Shown here piece after piece: positions 1-7,963 of a DNA stretch of 64,000 nucleotides; position 1 is the stretch's first letter; every line of letters begins with the position of its first letter. The DNA comes from Pseudomonas sp. R5-89-07 (GTDB taxonomy: Bacteria; Pseudomonadota; Gammaproteobacteria; Pseudomonadales; Pseudomonadaceae): the NCBI RefSeq assembly GCF_003851685.1, contig NZ_CP027727.1, positions 1,116,001-1,180,000 of the forward strand, read 5' to 3'. The notes under the pieces are model-generated. The model had not been told where the DNA came from. It was given only the letters and a program-made list of their open reading frames with translations, and did no database searches. The translations under genes were made by a program, and so were the position numbers.

Positions 1-416
1 ATGGAGCTGCCGGTGGCGAGCATCGGGTCGATGATCATGGCCAGGCGCTCGTTGATTTCCGGGACGAGTTTTTCCAGGTAGGTGTGGGCCTGCAGGGTTT
101 CTTCGTTGCGGGCTACGCCAACGGCGCTGACCTTGGCGCCCGGGATCAGGCTGAGTACGCCTTCGAGCATGCCGATACCGGCGCGCAGGATCGGTACCAC
201 GGTGATTTTCTTACCGGCGATTTTCTCGACTTGTACGGGACCGGCCCAACCGGGGATCTCGTAGGTTTCCAGGGGTAAATCCTTGGTGGCTTCGTAAGTG
301 AGCAGCGCTCCGACTTCCTGAGCAAGCTCACGGAAATTCTTGGTGCTAATGTCGGCGCGGCGCATAAGGCCGAGTTTGTGTCGGATCAGCGGGTGGCGGA
401 TCTCGCGAGTGGGCAT
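1..416 (-). CDS. upp: Uracil phosphoribosyltransferase, C-terminus cut by window edge
   Basis: Converts uracil and PRPP to UMP and pyrophosphate in pyrimidine salvage; cytosolic. The ATG lies at 414-416 and 138 codons are visible of about 210 expected for the family, so the gene continues beyond base 1. The visible part starts [19 protein letters not shown], contains LTYEATKDL and [12 protein letters not shown], and ends inside the PRPP-binding loop (DPMLATGSS), all typical of bacterial Upp. It is divergent from hpt, across a 160-base spacer holding a 12-bp palindrome. The same upp / phosphoribosyltransferase pairing is found in P. aeruginosa (PA4646/PA4645). Confidence 0.96.
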   Translation of the reverse strand, partial: MPTREIRHPLIRHKLGLMRRADISTKNFRELAQEVGALLTYEATKDLPLETYEIPGWAGPVQVEKIAGKKITVVPILRAGIGMLEGVLSLIPGAKVSAVGVARNEETLQAHTYLEKLVPEINERLAMIIDPMLATGSS

Positions 417-451
417 GGGAAAGGCTCCGGCGGCGGGCAAAAAAACCGGCC

Positions 452-463
452 TAGATTAATCTA
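452..463. promoter_or_regulatory. 12-bp perfect palindrome between upp and hpt
   Basis: TAGATTAATCTA is its own reverse complement and sits in the AT-richer middle of the divergent upp/hpt spacer. It could be a repressor site shared by both genes or part of a promoter. I do not recognise it as a known operator. Confidence 0.3.
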
Positions 464-579
464 TCCGAGGGTGTTGTCCTATAGACATCTAGTACGTTAG
501 TCCATTAAGGCTTGCTCGGAACGCACGAGAAGCGTAACTTCGCCCGCTTTTCTTGCCACAGCACCCCCTGGAGAGCGCC

Positions 580-1137
580 ATGTCCGCTGATCTCGAGCAT
601 ATCCGTCAAATCATGCACGAGGCTGACTGCCTGTACACCGAAGCGCAAGTCGAAGCAGCGATCGCCAAGGTCGGCGCGCACATCACCCGCGAAATGGCCG
701 ACACCAACCCGGTGGTCTTCTGCGTGATGAACGGTGGCCTGATCTTCGCCGGCAAATTGCTCACTCACCTGCAATTCCCGCTGGAAGCCTCTTATCTGCA
801 CGCCACCCGCTATCGCAACGAAACCAGCGGCGGCGACCTGTTCTGGAAGGCCAAGCCGGAAGTGTCGTTTATCGACCGTGATGTGCTGATCATCGATGAC
901 ATCCTCGACGAAGGGCACACCCTGGGCGCGATCATCGACTTCTGCAAACACGCCGGCGCGCGCAAAGTGCACACCGCCGTGCTGATCGACAAAGACCACG
1001 ACCGCAAGGCTCGCCCCGAGCTCAAGGCCGATTTCGTCGGGTTGCCGTGCGTCGACCGCTATATCTTCGGTTATGGCATGGACTACAAGGGCTACTGGCG
1101 TAATGCCAATGGCATCTACGCCGTTAAAGGAATGTAA
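580..1137 (+). CDS. hpt: Hypoxanthine-guanine phosphoribosyltransferase
   Basis: Purine salvage enzyme (hypoxanthine or guanine plus PRPP to IMP or GMP), 185 aa. The PRPP loop with its acidic pair is IIDDILDEGHTL at residues 104-115, and the N-terminal pyrophosphate-contact segment is CVMNGGLIF near residue 48. I chose ATG 580 because GGAG at 570-573 sits 6 bases upstream; a longer reading from TTG 553 adds nine residues with no better ribosome site. The cupin gene follows after 3 bases, and a PA4642-like gene lies beyond, so hpt probably heads a small operon. Confidence 0.95.
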   Translation: MSADLEHIRQIMHEADCLYTEAQVEAAIAKVGAHITREMADTNPVVFCVMNGGLIFAGKLLTHLQFPLEASYLHATRYRNETSGGDLFWKAKPEVSFIDRDVLIIDDILDEGHTLGAIIDFCKHAGARKVHTAVLIDKDHDRKARPELKADFVGLPCVDRYIFGYGMDYKGYWRNANGIYAVKGM

Positions 1138-1140
1138 TCG

Positions 1141-1608
1141 ATGGCCCGCTTTCTTGATCAAACCTTATTTGCAGAGTTGGCCGAGAAAGCGGGCGACAGC
1201 CCCCGTGGCCGGCACCATCACAACTTCCACCAGATGGAGGAGCCGTGTCATCGCCTCGCCGTGGCCCTGCAACCAAGTACCTATGTGCCGCCGCATCGCC
1301 ACCTGAGCGCGGACAAGGCGGAAACCTTGCTGGTCCTTCAGGGACGACTGGGTTTGCTGATCTTCAGCGACACCGGTGAAGTCATCGCCAAGCGTGTCAT
1401 GCAGGCGGGGGGCGAGTGCTCCGGTGTCGATCTGCCGCCGGGTGTGTTCCATGGCCTGGTGGTGCTGGAGCCGGACACGGTGATGTTCGAATGCAAGGCC
1501 GGGCCCTACCGGCCGGTGGGCGAAGGTGAACTGGCCGATTGGGCACCGCGCGAAGGCGATGCCGGCGTGGCCGACTACCAGCGCTGGATGCTCGCCCAGT
1601 TCGCTTAA
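1141..1608 (+). CDS. WbuC-family cupin-fold metalloprotein
   Basis: 155-aa cupin protein of the WbuC type. The metal-binding region is visible as HRHLSADKAETLLVLQGRL (about residues 53-71), the usual first cupin motif with His-x-His and a downstream Glu, and a second motif (GVFHGLVVL) near residue 101. The family is known from O-antigen loci and as free-standing genes; substrate and reaction are not established. It starts 3 bases after the hpt stop, which suggests co-transcription with purine salvage rather than a surface polysaccharide locus. Confidence 0.85.
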   Translation: MARFLDQTLFAELAEKAGDSPRGRHHHNFHQMEEPCHRLAVALQPSTYVPPHRHLSADKAETLLVLQGRLGLLIFSDTGEVIAKRVMQAGGECSGVDLPPGVFHGLVVLEPDTVMFECKAGPYRPVGEGELADWAPREGDAGVADYQRWMLAQFA

Positions 1609-1712
1609 GCTGCAAATCCACTGGTGGGAGGGGGCTCTTCAACGCTTTCGAAGCCTGTGCACCACAGGTAGACTTCAAACCCCGTATCAATGTCTGCAGG
1701 CTGGAGTCGGTA

Positions 1713-2000
1713 ATGCGTAAAGATAAAAAACAGGTGATCGGTGATGAGATCGGCGACGACCAGATCAAGTTGTTCCTGAATTTCGAGCCGGTCGATGCGA
1801 CTTCTCCCTCCCTGCACAAACTGATCAAGGCCTATCGTGGCCTGCGTATCGACGACTTCGAACGCTTTCTGGGGTTCTTCAAGGAAGCCGGCCTGGACCT
1901 GGATGGCAAGGATGAGCATGGCCAGACCTTTGTCGAACTGATCAAGGACCAGCGCAACGCCGCCGAGTACATCGAGCTGATCGACAACGCCCGCAACTGA
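1713..2000 (+). CDS. PA4642-family small conserved protein
   Basis: 95-aa acidic cytosolic protein of unknown function, conserved in Pseudomonas between hpt and mqo. There is no signal peptide, membrane segment or Cys motif; the C-terminal half is predicted helical (GLRIDDFERFLGFFKEAGLD). ATG 1713 follows GGAG at 1703-1706. The open frame extends upstream to 1539 but overlaps the cupin gene and lacks a plausible start. A strong terminator follows the stop. Confidence 0.85.
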   Translation: MRKDKKQVIGDEIGDDQIKLFLNFEPVDATSPSLHKLIKAYRGLRIDDFERFLGFFKEAGLDLDGKDEHGQTFVELIKDQRNAAEYIELIDNARN

Positions 2001-2013
2001 TTATTCGAGCCAT

Positions 2014-2057
2014 AAAAAAACGCCCCGGCCTCATAAGAGCCCGGGGCGTTTCGCTTT
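2014..2057. terminator. Bidirectional rho-independent terminator
   Basis: Hairpin AAACGCCCCGG / CCGGGGCGTTT with a 12-base loop, preceded by an A tract and followed by a T-rich tail. It can serve the PA4642-like gene on + and mqo on -. Confidence 0.85.
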
Positions 2058-2061
2058 TAGC

Positions 2062-2161
2062 GGTAGGCGCGAGCTTGCTCGCGAAGAACCTGAGAGCGCC
2101 GCGTCAAACCAGATGCGTTGCGTTATCGTTATCGTTTTTCGCGAGCGAGCTCGCTCCTACC
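2062..2161. repeat. REP pair overlapping the mqo 3' end
   Basis: Two inverted REP arms (GGTAGGCGCGAGCTTGCTCG at the left, CGAGCGAGCTCGCTCCTACC at the right) flank about 50 bases. Each arm is itself an imperfect palindrome of the Pseudomonas GTAGGAGCGAGCTTGCTCGCGA class. The right arm lies inside the mqo reading frame and the left arm lies just past its stop codon. Confidence 0.85.
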
Positions 2162-3642
2162 GGATCCACCAGCTCCAGGCTGATGTTGTTTTGCGTATTG
2201 ATCCTGCGATACAGCTCGGCATCCGTCTCCAGCACTTTCTCGCGTGCCGGGAAGATCTCGTGCAGCTTGGTCGCCCATTCGCCGTTGGCTTTCTCGGGGA
2301 AGCAGCGCTCGATCAGCTCCAGCATGATCGACACCGTCACCGAAGCGCCCGGCGAGGCACCCAGCAACGCCGCCAGCGAACCGTCTTTTGCAGCCACAAG
2401 CTCAGTGCCGAACTGCAGCACGCCGCCTTTCTTCGGGTCTTTCTTGATGATCTGCACCCGTTGGCCGGCCACTTCCAGGCGCCAGTCTTCGGCTTTGGCC
2501 TCAGGGTAGAAGCGGCGCAGGGATTCCAGGCGCTGCTCCATGGACTGGCGCACTTCGCTGACCAGGTACTTGGTCAGGTCCATGTTGTCGCGAGCCACGG
2601 CAAGCATCGGGCCGATGTTGCCGGCGCGAATTGACATCGGCAGGTCGAGGAACGAGCCGTGCTTGAGGAATTTGGTGGTGAACCCGGCGTATGGCCCGAA
2701 CAACAGGGATTTCTTGCCATCGACGACGCGGGTGTCCAGGTGCGGCACCGACATCGGTGGCGAACCCACCGCAGCCTGGCTGTACACCTTGGCCTGGTGC
2801 TGCTTGACCACTTCCGGGTTATCGCAACGCAGCCACTGGCCGCTGACCGGGAAACCGCCGAAGCCTTTGCTTTCTTCGATGCCCGATGCCTGCAGCAACG
2901 GCAGTGCCGCACCGCCGGCGCCGAGGAAGACGAACTTGGCGTCCACTTCGCGGCTGTTGCCGCTGTTGACGTCCTTGATGCTCACGGTCCAGCCGGCGCC
3001 ATTGCGCTTGAGGCCGGTTACGCGCTTGCAGTACTTGACCTGGGCGTCCGCCGAGCTGGTCAGGTGGTTGAGCAGTTGGTTGGTCAGGGCGCCAAAGTTG
3101 ACGTCAGTACCGTTCATAACACGGGTCGCGGCGATTTTTTCGTCCAGCGGGCGACCCGGCATCATCAGCGGCATCCACTCGGCCATCTCGCTGCGGTCTT
3201 CGGTGTAGTGCATGTCCGAAAACGCATGGTGCTGGCTGAGGGTTTCAAAGCGCTTCTTGAGGAAGGCAACGCCGTTGTCGCCCTGCACGAAACTCAGGTG
3301 CGGAACCGGGCTGATGAAGGACTTGGATGAGCCAAAGGTGCCTTTTTTGGTCAGGTACGCCCAGAACTGCTTCGACACTTCGAACTGGGTGTTGATGTGC
3401 ACGGCTTTCTTGATATCGATGGAACCGTCAGCGGCCTGTGGCGTGTAGTTCAGCTCACACAGCCCGGCGTGGCCGGTACCGGCGTTGTTCCACGGGTTGG
3501 AACTCTCCGCGGCACCCGAATCCATCAGCTCAACGACTTCCAGCTTGAGGCCGGGGTCGAGCTCCTTGAGCAGTACGGCCAGGGTGGCACTCATGATGCC
3601 GGCCCCTACCAGAACTACGTCGACTGCTTCGTTATGCGCCAT
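2104..3642 (-). CDS. mqo: Malate:quinone oxidoreductase
   Basis: Membrane-peripheral FAD enzyme that oxidises malate to oxaloacetate and passes electrons to quinone, replacing or backing up NAD malate dehydrogenase in the TCA cycle. The protein has 512 aa. The N-terminal dinucleotide fold is GAGIMSAT at residues 13-20; further Mqo hallmarks are [17 protein letters not shown] and the C-terminal [18 protein letters not shown] 3642 is preceded by TGGAGA. The last 17 or so codons (after LVDPV) are read from a REP element, so the tail [17 protein letters not shown] is not a native family sequence. A 700-base gene-free region lies upstream. Confidence 0.95.
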   Translation of the reverse strand: MAHNEAVDVVLVGAGIMSATLAVLLKELDPGLKLEVVELMDSGAAESSNPWNNAGTGHAGLCELNYTPQAADGSIDIKKAVHINTQFEVSKQFWAYLTKKGTFGSSKSFISPVPHLSFVQGDNGVAFLKKRFETLSQHHAFSDMHYTEDRSEMAEWMPLMMPGRPLDEKIAATRVMNGTDVNFGALTNQLLNHLTSSADAQVKYCKRVTGLKRNGAGWTVSIKDVNSGNSREVDAKFVFLGAGGAALPLLQASGIEESKGFGGFPVSGQWLRCDNPEVVKQHQAKVYSQAAVGSPPMSVPHLDTRVVDGKKSLLFGPYAGFTTKFLKHGSFLDLPMSIRAGNIGPMLAVARDNMDLTKYLVSEVRQSMEQRLESLRRFYPEAKAEDWRLEVAGQRVQIIKKDPKKGGVLQFGTELVAAKDGSLAALLGASPGASVTVSIMLELIERCFPEKANGEWATKLHEIFPAREKVLETDAELYRRINTQNNISLELVDPVGASSLAKNDNDNATHLV

Positions 3643-4344
3643 TTAACGCGTCTCCAAAATCTGCAGCACCAAATTGACGGCATGGCTGCCAGGAGTGACG
3701 GGGCGGTTCACGTGTTGCCCCAGGTTACCCATGGCCAGGATCGCCATGTCCGTTTCGCAATTCCTTGCAACTTCAGCGCACGCTTTCTGCCCGGCTAGTC
3801 TGCCTATGAACGCATTCATGGGCGCCTGTGGCAATTCGACTTATGGTCAAAGCGTGCGATTCGTGCAATCAATCCGTAGCGGACAGGCTCAAGCTCCGGT
3901 TGTTAAGGAGTACTCGGTCCTGTGTTGGGCTGTTCCAGACGCTGATGGTGCTTGTACAAACGCCAAACTATTCATTTGCTCGCCACACTCTTGTGAAGTT
4001 GTGAAAACCCGTTTTTTTCACGCTCTTTTGAAGACGTGAACCTCAAAAAAGGGCTGCCCCAGCCTGGCACCTGGCCCGCGAAACGGGCAAAAAACTCAAG
4101 TGGCCGAGCGCAATGGCAGCTCTGGCAGATTCGATAGAGACGGGTGGTTTGCACAGGAAACAGCAAGCACGCCAGCTTCAGTCGATCTGTGTGGGCGGCT
4201 CTCTGTGGGCGATTTGGAGGTTAATGCCGAGGCAATAACGATGCTGCGGGGCCCGATCAGGAGACGTCCTTATAATCGGGGGGAGATTGTAGCGAAGAAC
4301 GCCGGGGAAATGGGCGTGTTTTATGACTTTTATTAGTGCATTGG
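3643..4344. other. Gene-free spacer upstream of mqo
   Basis: No convincing gene in 702 bases. It holds an inverted repeat ATGAA-CGCA-TTCAT (3806-3819), a short minus-strand frame whose stop codon touches the mqo start (3643-3819), hairpins GTGAAAA/TTTTCAC (4001-4021) and TTCACG/CGTGAA (4018-4040), a minus-strand terminator-like hairpin followed by a T run (4044-4065), and minus-strand TACAAT (4286-4291), a possible -10. These suggest a structured leader or small RNA on the minus strand. Confidence 0.5.
4044..4065 (-). terminator. Candidate minus-strand terminator
   Basis: Read on the minus strand, GGCTG-GGG-CAGCC is followed by CTTTTTTG. The stem is short and the loop has only three bases, so this is weak alone, but it lies downstream of a possible -10 (TACAAT) on the same strand and would end a transcript of about 230 bases. 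Confidence 0.35.
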
Positions 4345-4578
4345 TCAGGAGGCCAACGCTTGTCGCGCTGATGCGCGTACAAACTGAGGGCTGATCCTGG
4401 CGCTGGCCGGCAGCGGGCGGTGCATCCAGCCCAGGTGTGTCTCCGCGACTTCCACCCAGCCTTCACCGACGGGCGGCGAGCTGCATTGCTTGAACGCCAG
4501 GCAATGACCGTGGGCATCGAGCAAGGCAAAGTGGCGGTGGCGGGGGTGTGACAGGAACAATGACTTGAGAAGGCGCAT
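4345..4578 (-). CDS. Small conserved hypothetical protein
   Basis: 77-aa protein with no signal peptide or transmembrane segment, beginning MRLLKSLFLSHPRHRHFALL. It reads like a small Pseudomonas-restricted protein with a beta-rich core (HFALLDAHGHCLAFKQC, GWVEVAETHLGWM). There is no recognised domain and only a weak ribosome site. It is divergent from the YajG-like lipoprotein gene. The function is unknown. Confidence 0.65.
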   Translation of the reverse strand: MRLLKSLFLSHPRHRHFALLDAHGHCLAFKQCSSPPVGEGWVEVAETHLGWMHRPLPASARISPQFVRASARQALAS

Positions 4579-4718
4579 GGCTGTGTACCGGTTGCGTTAC
4601 ATGCTTGAAGGTTCTCAGTCTGCCATGACATTGGAATGACGATTTTATGTGAAATTGTAATTTGGCCATGCCTTCAGCTGCGGTTCAGGATCGCTGGTGA
4701 GTGATGCGCGTGCACCGT

Positions 4719-4724
4719 TATACT
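4719..4724 (+). promoter_or_regulatory. Candidate -10 for the YajG-like lipoprotein gene
   Basis: TATACT lies 36 bases before the ATG at 4761. No good TTGACA-like -35 is seen at the right distance, so this is tentative. Confidence 0.3.
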
Positions 4725-4760
4725 GGCGGCCTGTCTGCGCCTAGTCCTGGAGAAATGAGT

Positions 4761-5345
4761 ATGTTGCAACGCCTGTTGTTCGGTTTGATCACTGTGACCA
4801 GTTTGGCTTTGGTTGGCTGCGCCAACAGCCCGCAACAACTCAGCCCGCAACCTAAAGTCACTGCGCAGCTGGCCCCGGTCGGTCACGGCCAGCCCGTGTC
4901 GGTGCGCGTGGTGGACGGCCGTCCGTCGCCTACCCTCGGTTCGCGTGGCGGCCTGTACCCGGAGACCGCGCTGATTTCGGTGACCGGCCAGGACGTGCTG
5001 CCCAAGCTGCAGGCCCAGGCTGAAGCCGCTGTGCGTTTGCTGGGCTTCACCCCGACCAACTCGCCGGGTGTGCCGCAACTGACAGTGACCCTGGCTGAAT
5101 TGAAATACCAGTCGCCCAAGGAAGGCCTGTATGTGACCGAAGCTTCCATCGGCGCAACGTTCAAGTCCGACGTCAGCGCAGGTACCCGTCGCTACAGCGG
5201 CCGCTACGCTGCCTCCCTGAACCAGCGCTTCGGCATGTCGCCGAACCAGGAAACCAACACCAAGCTGGTCAGCGACGTGCTCAGCGATGCCTTGACCCGT
5301 CTGTTCAAGGACCCAAGCATCGGCCAGTTGCTCAGTTCGCAATAA
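4761..5345 (+). CDS. YajG-family lipoprotein
   Basis: 194-aa predicted outer-membrane lipoprotein. The signal peptide ends in a lipobox (LALVGC, Cys near residue 18), followed by the YajG-type body with VRVVDGRPSPTLGSRGG and repeated beta strands (LTVTLAELKY). I chose ATG 4761 because GGAG at 4749-4752 is 8 bases upstream; ATG 4755 is only 2 bases from it. Family members are of unknown role, often near envelope or stress genes. A strong terminator follows directly. Confidence 0.85.
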   Translation: MLQRLLFGLITVTSLALVGCANSPQQLSPQPKVTAQLAPVGHGQPVSVRVVDGRPSPTLGSRGGLYPETALISVTGQDVLPKLQAQAEAAVRLLGFTPTNSPGVPQLTVTLAELKYQSPKEGLYVTEASIGATFKSDVSAGTRRYSGRYAASLNQRFGMSPNQETNTKLVSDVLSDALTRLFKDPSIGQLLSSQ

Positions 5346-5352
5346 GCTGTTC

Positions 5353-5387
5353 AAAAAAAACCGGGTTCATCTGAGCCCGGTTTTTTT
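5353..5387. terminator. Rho-independent terminator
   Basis: AAAAACCGGG / CCCGGTTTTT hairpin with a 10-base loop and T7 tail, directly after the lipoprotein stop and before the convergent 69-aa gene. It is symmetrical enough to work in both directions. Confidence 0.88.
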
Positions 5388-5399
5388 ATGCCTGTCGCT

Positions 5400-5609
5400 T
5401 TACGCCGCTGTATCGACATAAAAATCCAACATGCTCACCCCAGTGAATAAATCCAGCTCCGGCAAGTCGGCGTGCGGTTGCCCGGCGAGGGCGCAATACA
5501 CCAGCCAATGATGGTCCTGGACGTTGAACGCAAGGCCGCCGATCAAGGCTTCCTGTTCGTCGCTTTGAGCGATCAGATACAGCCGGTCCTGGTTTTGCGC
5601 ATGCAACAT
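5400..5609 (-). CDS. Small conserved hypothetical protein
   Basis: 69-aa acidic protein (MLHAQNQDRLYLIAQSDEQE...) without signal or membrane segments. A strong ribosome site (GAGGAG, about 9 bases before the ATG) supports translation. It has no domain that I recognise. The gene ends 13 bases from the shared terminator, convergent with the YajG-like lipoprotein. Confidence 0.65.
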   Translation of the reverse strand: MLHAQNQDRLYLIAQSDEQEALIGGLAFNVQDHHWLVYCALAGQPHADLPELDLFTGVSMLDFYVDTAA

Positions 5610-5791
5610 GACAAGCTCCTCAAGCGTCGAAGGGCAACAGAGTGGCTTGTTAAGGTGACGTTCAGGTGACGCTGTAAATTACTGGATACATTAACCGTCA
5701 ACGGGGAGGGAGCATTTCAGGCGCAGGAAGCCACTATCGTTCAGCTTTGTATCTGAACCGATACCCGAATACTGTTCCGCCGAGGTTTGCG

Positions 5792-6049
5792 ATGGCGTTG
5801 CCCGCACTGCTCATCAATGCTGTTGCCTTATTGACCGCCTGTTCGGGCGCCGTAGTGCTGTTCACCACCCGCCTGCGCGCGCAACGTGCGATGGCCGACC
5901 TGGCCGTGCGCAGCGAGGAAAGGGCCATTGATCAGCCGATGCTGTTTCTGGATACGCGCACCGAACGGGCGTATCGCCAGGCTTACCGCATCGGGTTCGC
6001 CGGCCTGGGGTTGGCGCTGGTTCTATCCTGGCTCAGCACCCACCTTTAA
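5792..6049 (+). CDS. Small inner-membrane hypothetical protein
   Basis: 85-aa protein with two predicted membrane helices: LPALLINAVALLTACSGAVV (residues 3-22) and FAGLGLALVLSWL near the C-terminus, with a charged loop (RLRAQRAMADLAVRSEERAID) between. I chose ATG 5792 because CGAGG lies 6 bases upstream; the frame extends to 5747 with no better site. The function is unknown. A REPIN follows the stop. Confidence 0.65.
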   Translation: MALPALLINAVALLTACSGAVVLFTTRLRAQRAMADLAVRSEERAIDQPMLFLDTRTERAYRQAYRIGFAGLGLALVLSWLSTHL

Positions 6050-6065
6050 ATAACACCGGAGCAAA

Positions 6066-6158
6066 ATGTGGGAGGGGGCTTGCCCCCGATTGCGGTGTGC
6101 CAGTCGAACTATCCACTGGCTGACCCACCGCTATCGGGGGCAAGCCCCCTCCCACATT
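6066..6158. repeat. REPIN copy A
   Basis: Two inverted arms, ATGTGGGAGGGGGCTTGCCC on the left and its complement on the right, around a 45-base centre. It lies between the convergent ends of the 85-aa membrane protein gene and the acyltransferase gene. Confidence 0.93.
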
Positions 6159-6171
6159 GTTTGACCGGTGT

Positions 6172-7338
6172 TTACAACGGAATTCCGGCCTTGACCCGAT
6201 ACTGATTACGCACCGGCGTCGCATATTGCGTCACCAGGTACGGACGGTGCTCGGACGGGCATTCGTTCAAGCGCCGTTCCCACTCCGCTTTCGCCTTGGC
6301 CAGCTCATCGGCCGGGAATACGTCCGCGGCCTTGGGCACTTCAAGTTGCGGGTCGGCATCATTCCACTGGGCATACGCCAGGTAGTGCACCGGGAACAAC
6401 CGATAACCGCCCAGAATCTGCCGGTCCATCTCGGCCGCCAGCAGCTTGGTGTCTTCGAAGCGCTCGGTAATCGGCGGCGCGAAGTTCACGTGCACCCGGC
6501 CTTTGTAACCGGTGATGCCCAGCGCAATACTCACGTCATCCTCGCCCGGCGCCTTGCTGTAGGTACCGGTGGTGGCGCGGATATACAGCTCGCGGGCCTT
6601 GGCGGCGTCGCACGGGTCATACTCGTAGCTGATCGACACCGGCGTCAGGTTCAACGACTGGATGACCTCGGCGAACGGCTCGTCCTTGCGGCTGACGTGG
6701 AACATCTTGAGGATCGCCGATTCGGTGCGATCATCCCCATCCTTTGCCCGACCTTCGGCCTGGGCGATCCAGATCGACTGGCAGTCCTTGCGGATCGAAT
6801 GGTTGATGTAGGCCGACAGCAGATGGTAGGCCGCCATCTTTTCCTTTCGTCCGGTGATCGAGCGGTGCACGATGAAGCTCTTGTTCAGGCGCATCAGGTC
6901 GCTGACGAACGGCTTTTGCAGCAGGTTATCGCCGATGGCGATGCGCGGCGTCGGCAGGCCGGCATGGTAGACGGCGTAGTTGACGAAGGCCGGGTCCATC
7001 ACGATGTCGCGGTGGTTGGCCAGAAACAGGTAGGCGCTGCCGGACTTCAGTTGCTCGACGCCGGTATAGGTCACGCCGTCAGTCGCGCGGTCGATGGTAT
7101 GGTCGACGTAATACTCGACTTTATCCTGCAGCGTCGCCACGGTGGTGACGCCGGCGAATTCACGGCGCAGCTTGCGTGCGATCATCGGCTTGAGCAGCCA
7201 GCCCAGCGTGCCGGCGAAGCGCGGGAAGCGGAAGTGGGTCAGGATGTCCAGAAAGGCCTTGTCACGGAACAGTCGGTCCAGCACTGCCGGGACTTCGCTG
7301 TCGTTGTAAGGTCGGATGGTATCGAATTCGCCCATCAT
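6172..7338 (-). CDS. PlsB-like glycerolipid acyltransferase
   Basis: 388-aa acyltransferase of the glycerol-3-phosphate / 1-acylglycerol-3-phosphate type. The catalytic block is NHRDIVMD at residues 108-115, the HRDxxxD variant of the usual HxxxxD motif, followed by phosphate-contact segments such as FIVHRSITGRKEK and IAQAEGRAKDG. No transmembrane helix is obvious. It would act in phospholipid or neutral-lipid acylation at the inner face of the membrane; the acceptor cannot be read from the sequence. It may start at either of two adjacent ATGs (7338 or 7335), preceded by AGAGAG. Confidence 0.82.
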   Translation of the reverse strand: MMGEFDTIRPYNDSEVPAVLDRLFRDKAFLDILTHFRFPRFAGTLGWLLKPMIARKLRREFAGVTTVATLQDKVEYYVDHTIDRATDGVTYTGVEQLKSGSAYLFLANHRDIVMDPAFVNYAVYHAGLPTPRIAIGDNLLQKPFVSDLMRLNKSFIVHRSITGRKEKMAAYHLLSAYINHSIRKDCQSIWIAQAEGRAKDGDDRTESAILKMFHVSRKDEPFAEVIQSLNLTPVSISYEYDPCDAAKARELYIRATTGTYSKAPGEDDVSIALGITGYKGRVHVNFAPPITERFEDTKLLAAEMDRQILGGYRLFPVHYLAYAQWNDADPQLEVPKAADVFPADELAKAKAEWERRLNECPSEHRPYLVTQYATPVRNQYRVKAGIPL

Positions 7339-7467
7339 GCTCTCTTGTTAGAAACGGCTAGGGTAAGTAGAAGAAATACCAGGGTGCGGTCCAGGTAATT
7401 GGCCTGGCCGAGAATAGCCCTGTAAATAGACCGGCGATTATACGCACAAGTCACTCGGGAGACTGCG

Positions 7468-7650
7468 ATGCTGGAATCTGCGCTGTACGATTGTCCTTAT
7501 TGTGGTGAAGCGGTCGAAACGACGGTGGATTTATCCGGCGGTGATCAGGTTTACATAGAAGACTGTCAGGTGTGCTGCAAACCCATCACGTTCAGTCTGC
7601 AGGTCGATGGTGACGAGTGGATGCTCGAAACCCGCAGCGAGAATGAATAA
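7468..7650 (+). CDS. CPXCG-motif small zinc-ribbon protein
   Basis: 60-aa protein with two Cys pairs, CPYC at residues 9-12 and CQVC at 33-36, the signature of the CPXCG Cys-rich family (probable zinc ribbon). It is cytosolic and of unknown function. The DUF2007 gene follows after 15 bases, so the two are probably co-transcribed. Confidence 0.85.
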   Translation: MLESALYDCPYCGEAVETTVDLSGGDQVYIEDCQVCCKPITFSLQVDGDEWMLETRSENE

Positions 7651-7665
7651 ATAACAGGTACCTCC

Positions 7666-7926
7666 ATGCAGCGAATCTACGAACCGGAAAACCTCATGGA
7701 AGGCGAGTTGCTGCAACAGATGCTTGCCAGCGAAGGGATCGAGGCGCACCTGGTGGGGCGCCATTTGCTCGGTGGCACGGGTGAGCTGCCGATCTTCGGC
7801 TTGCTGGGGCTGGAGGTCGATAATGACCAGGCCGCTTGTGCCCGCGAGCTCATAACCGCCTATAACGACGCGCAACCCTTACCTGGCGACGAACCCGACA
7901 GCTTCCCCGACGTATTGGTCTGTTAG
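7666..7926 (+). CDS. DUF2007-family protein
   Basis: 86-aa protein matching the DUF2007 (putative signal-transducing) fold: YEPENLMEGELLQQMLASEGI, then a Gly-rich strand (LGGTGELPIFGLLGLEV) and a terminal helix (DQAACARELITAYN). It resembles a PII-like ferredoxin fold. The function is not established. It lies between the CPXCG gene and the SRAP gene, all on the same strand with short gaps. Confidence 0.8.
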   Translation: MQRIYEPENLMEGELLQQMLASEGIEAHLVGRHLLGGTGELPIFGLLGLEVDNDQAACARELITAYNDAQPLPGDEPDSFPDVLVC

Positions 7927-7963
7927 GCTGTCGGTCGGTTTACCCCAGGAGTCGTGTTGCCCC

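Noticed and set aside
3674..4039. 121-aa plus-strand frame upstream of mqo
   Set aside because: No ribosome site, no domain, and it overlaps hairpins; composition is not like neighbouring genes.
4271..4276. Perfect TATAAT on the plus strand
   Set aside because: No -35 at 15-19 bases (GGGCCC there) and no downstream plus-strand gene until the one at 4761.
6157..7398. 413-aa plus-strand frame opposite the acyltransferase gene
   Set aside because: The minus-strand gene has the catalytic NHRD motif; the plus frame has none and starts inside a REPIN flank.
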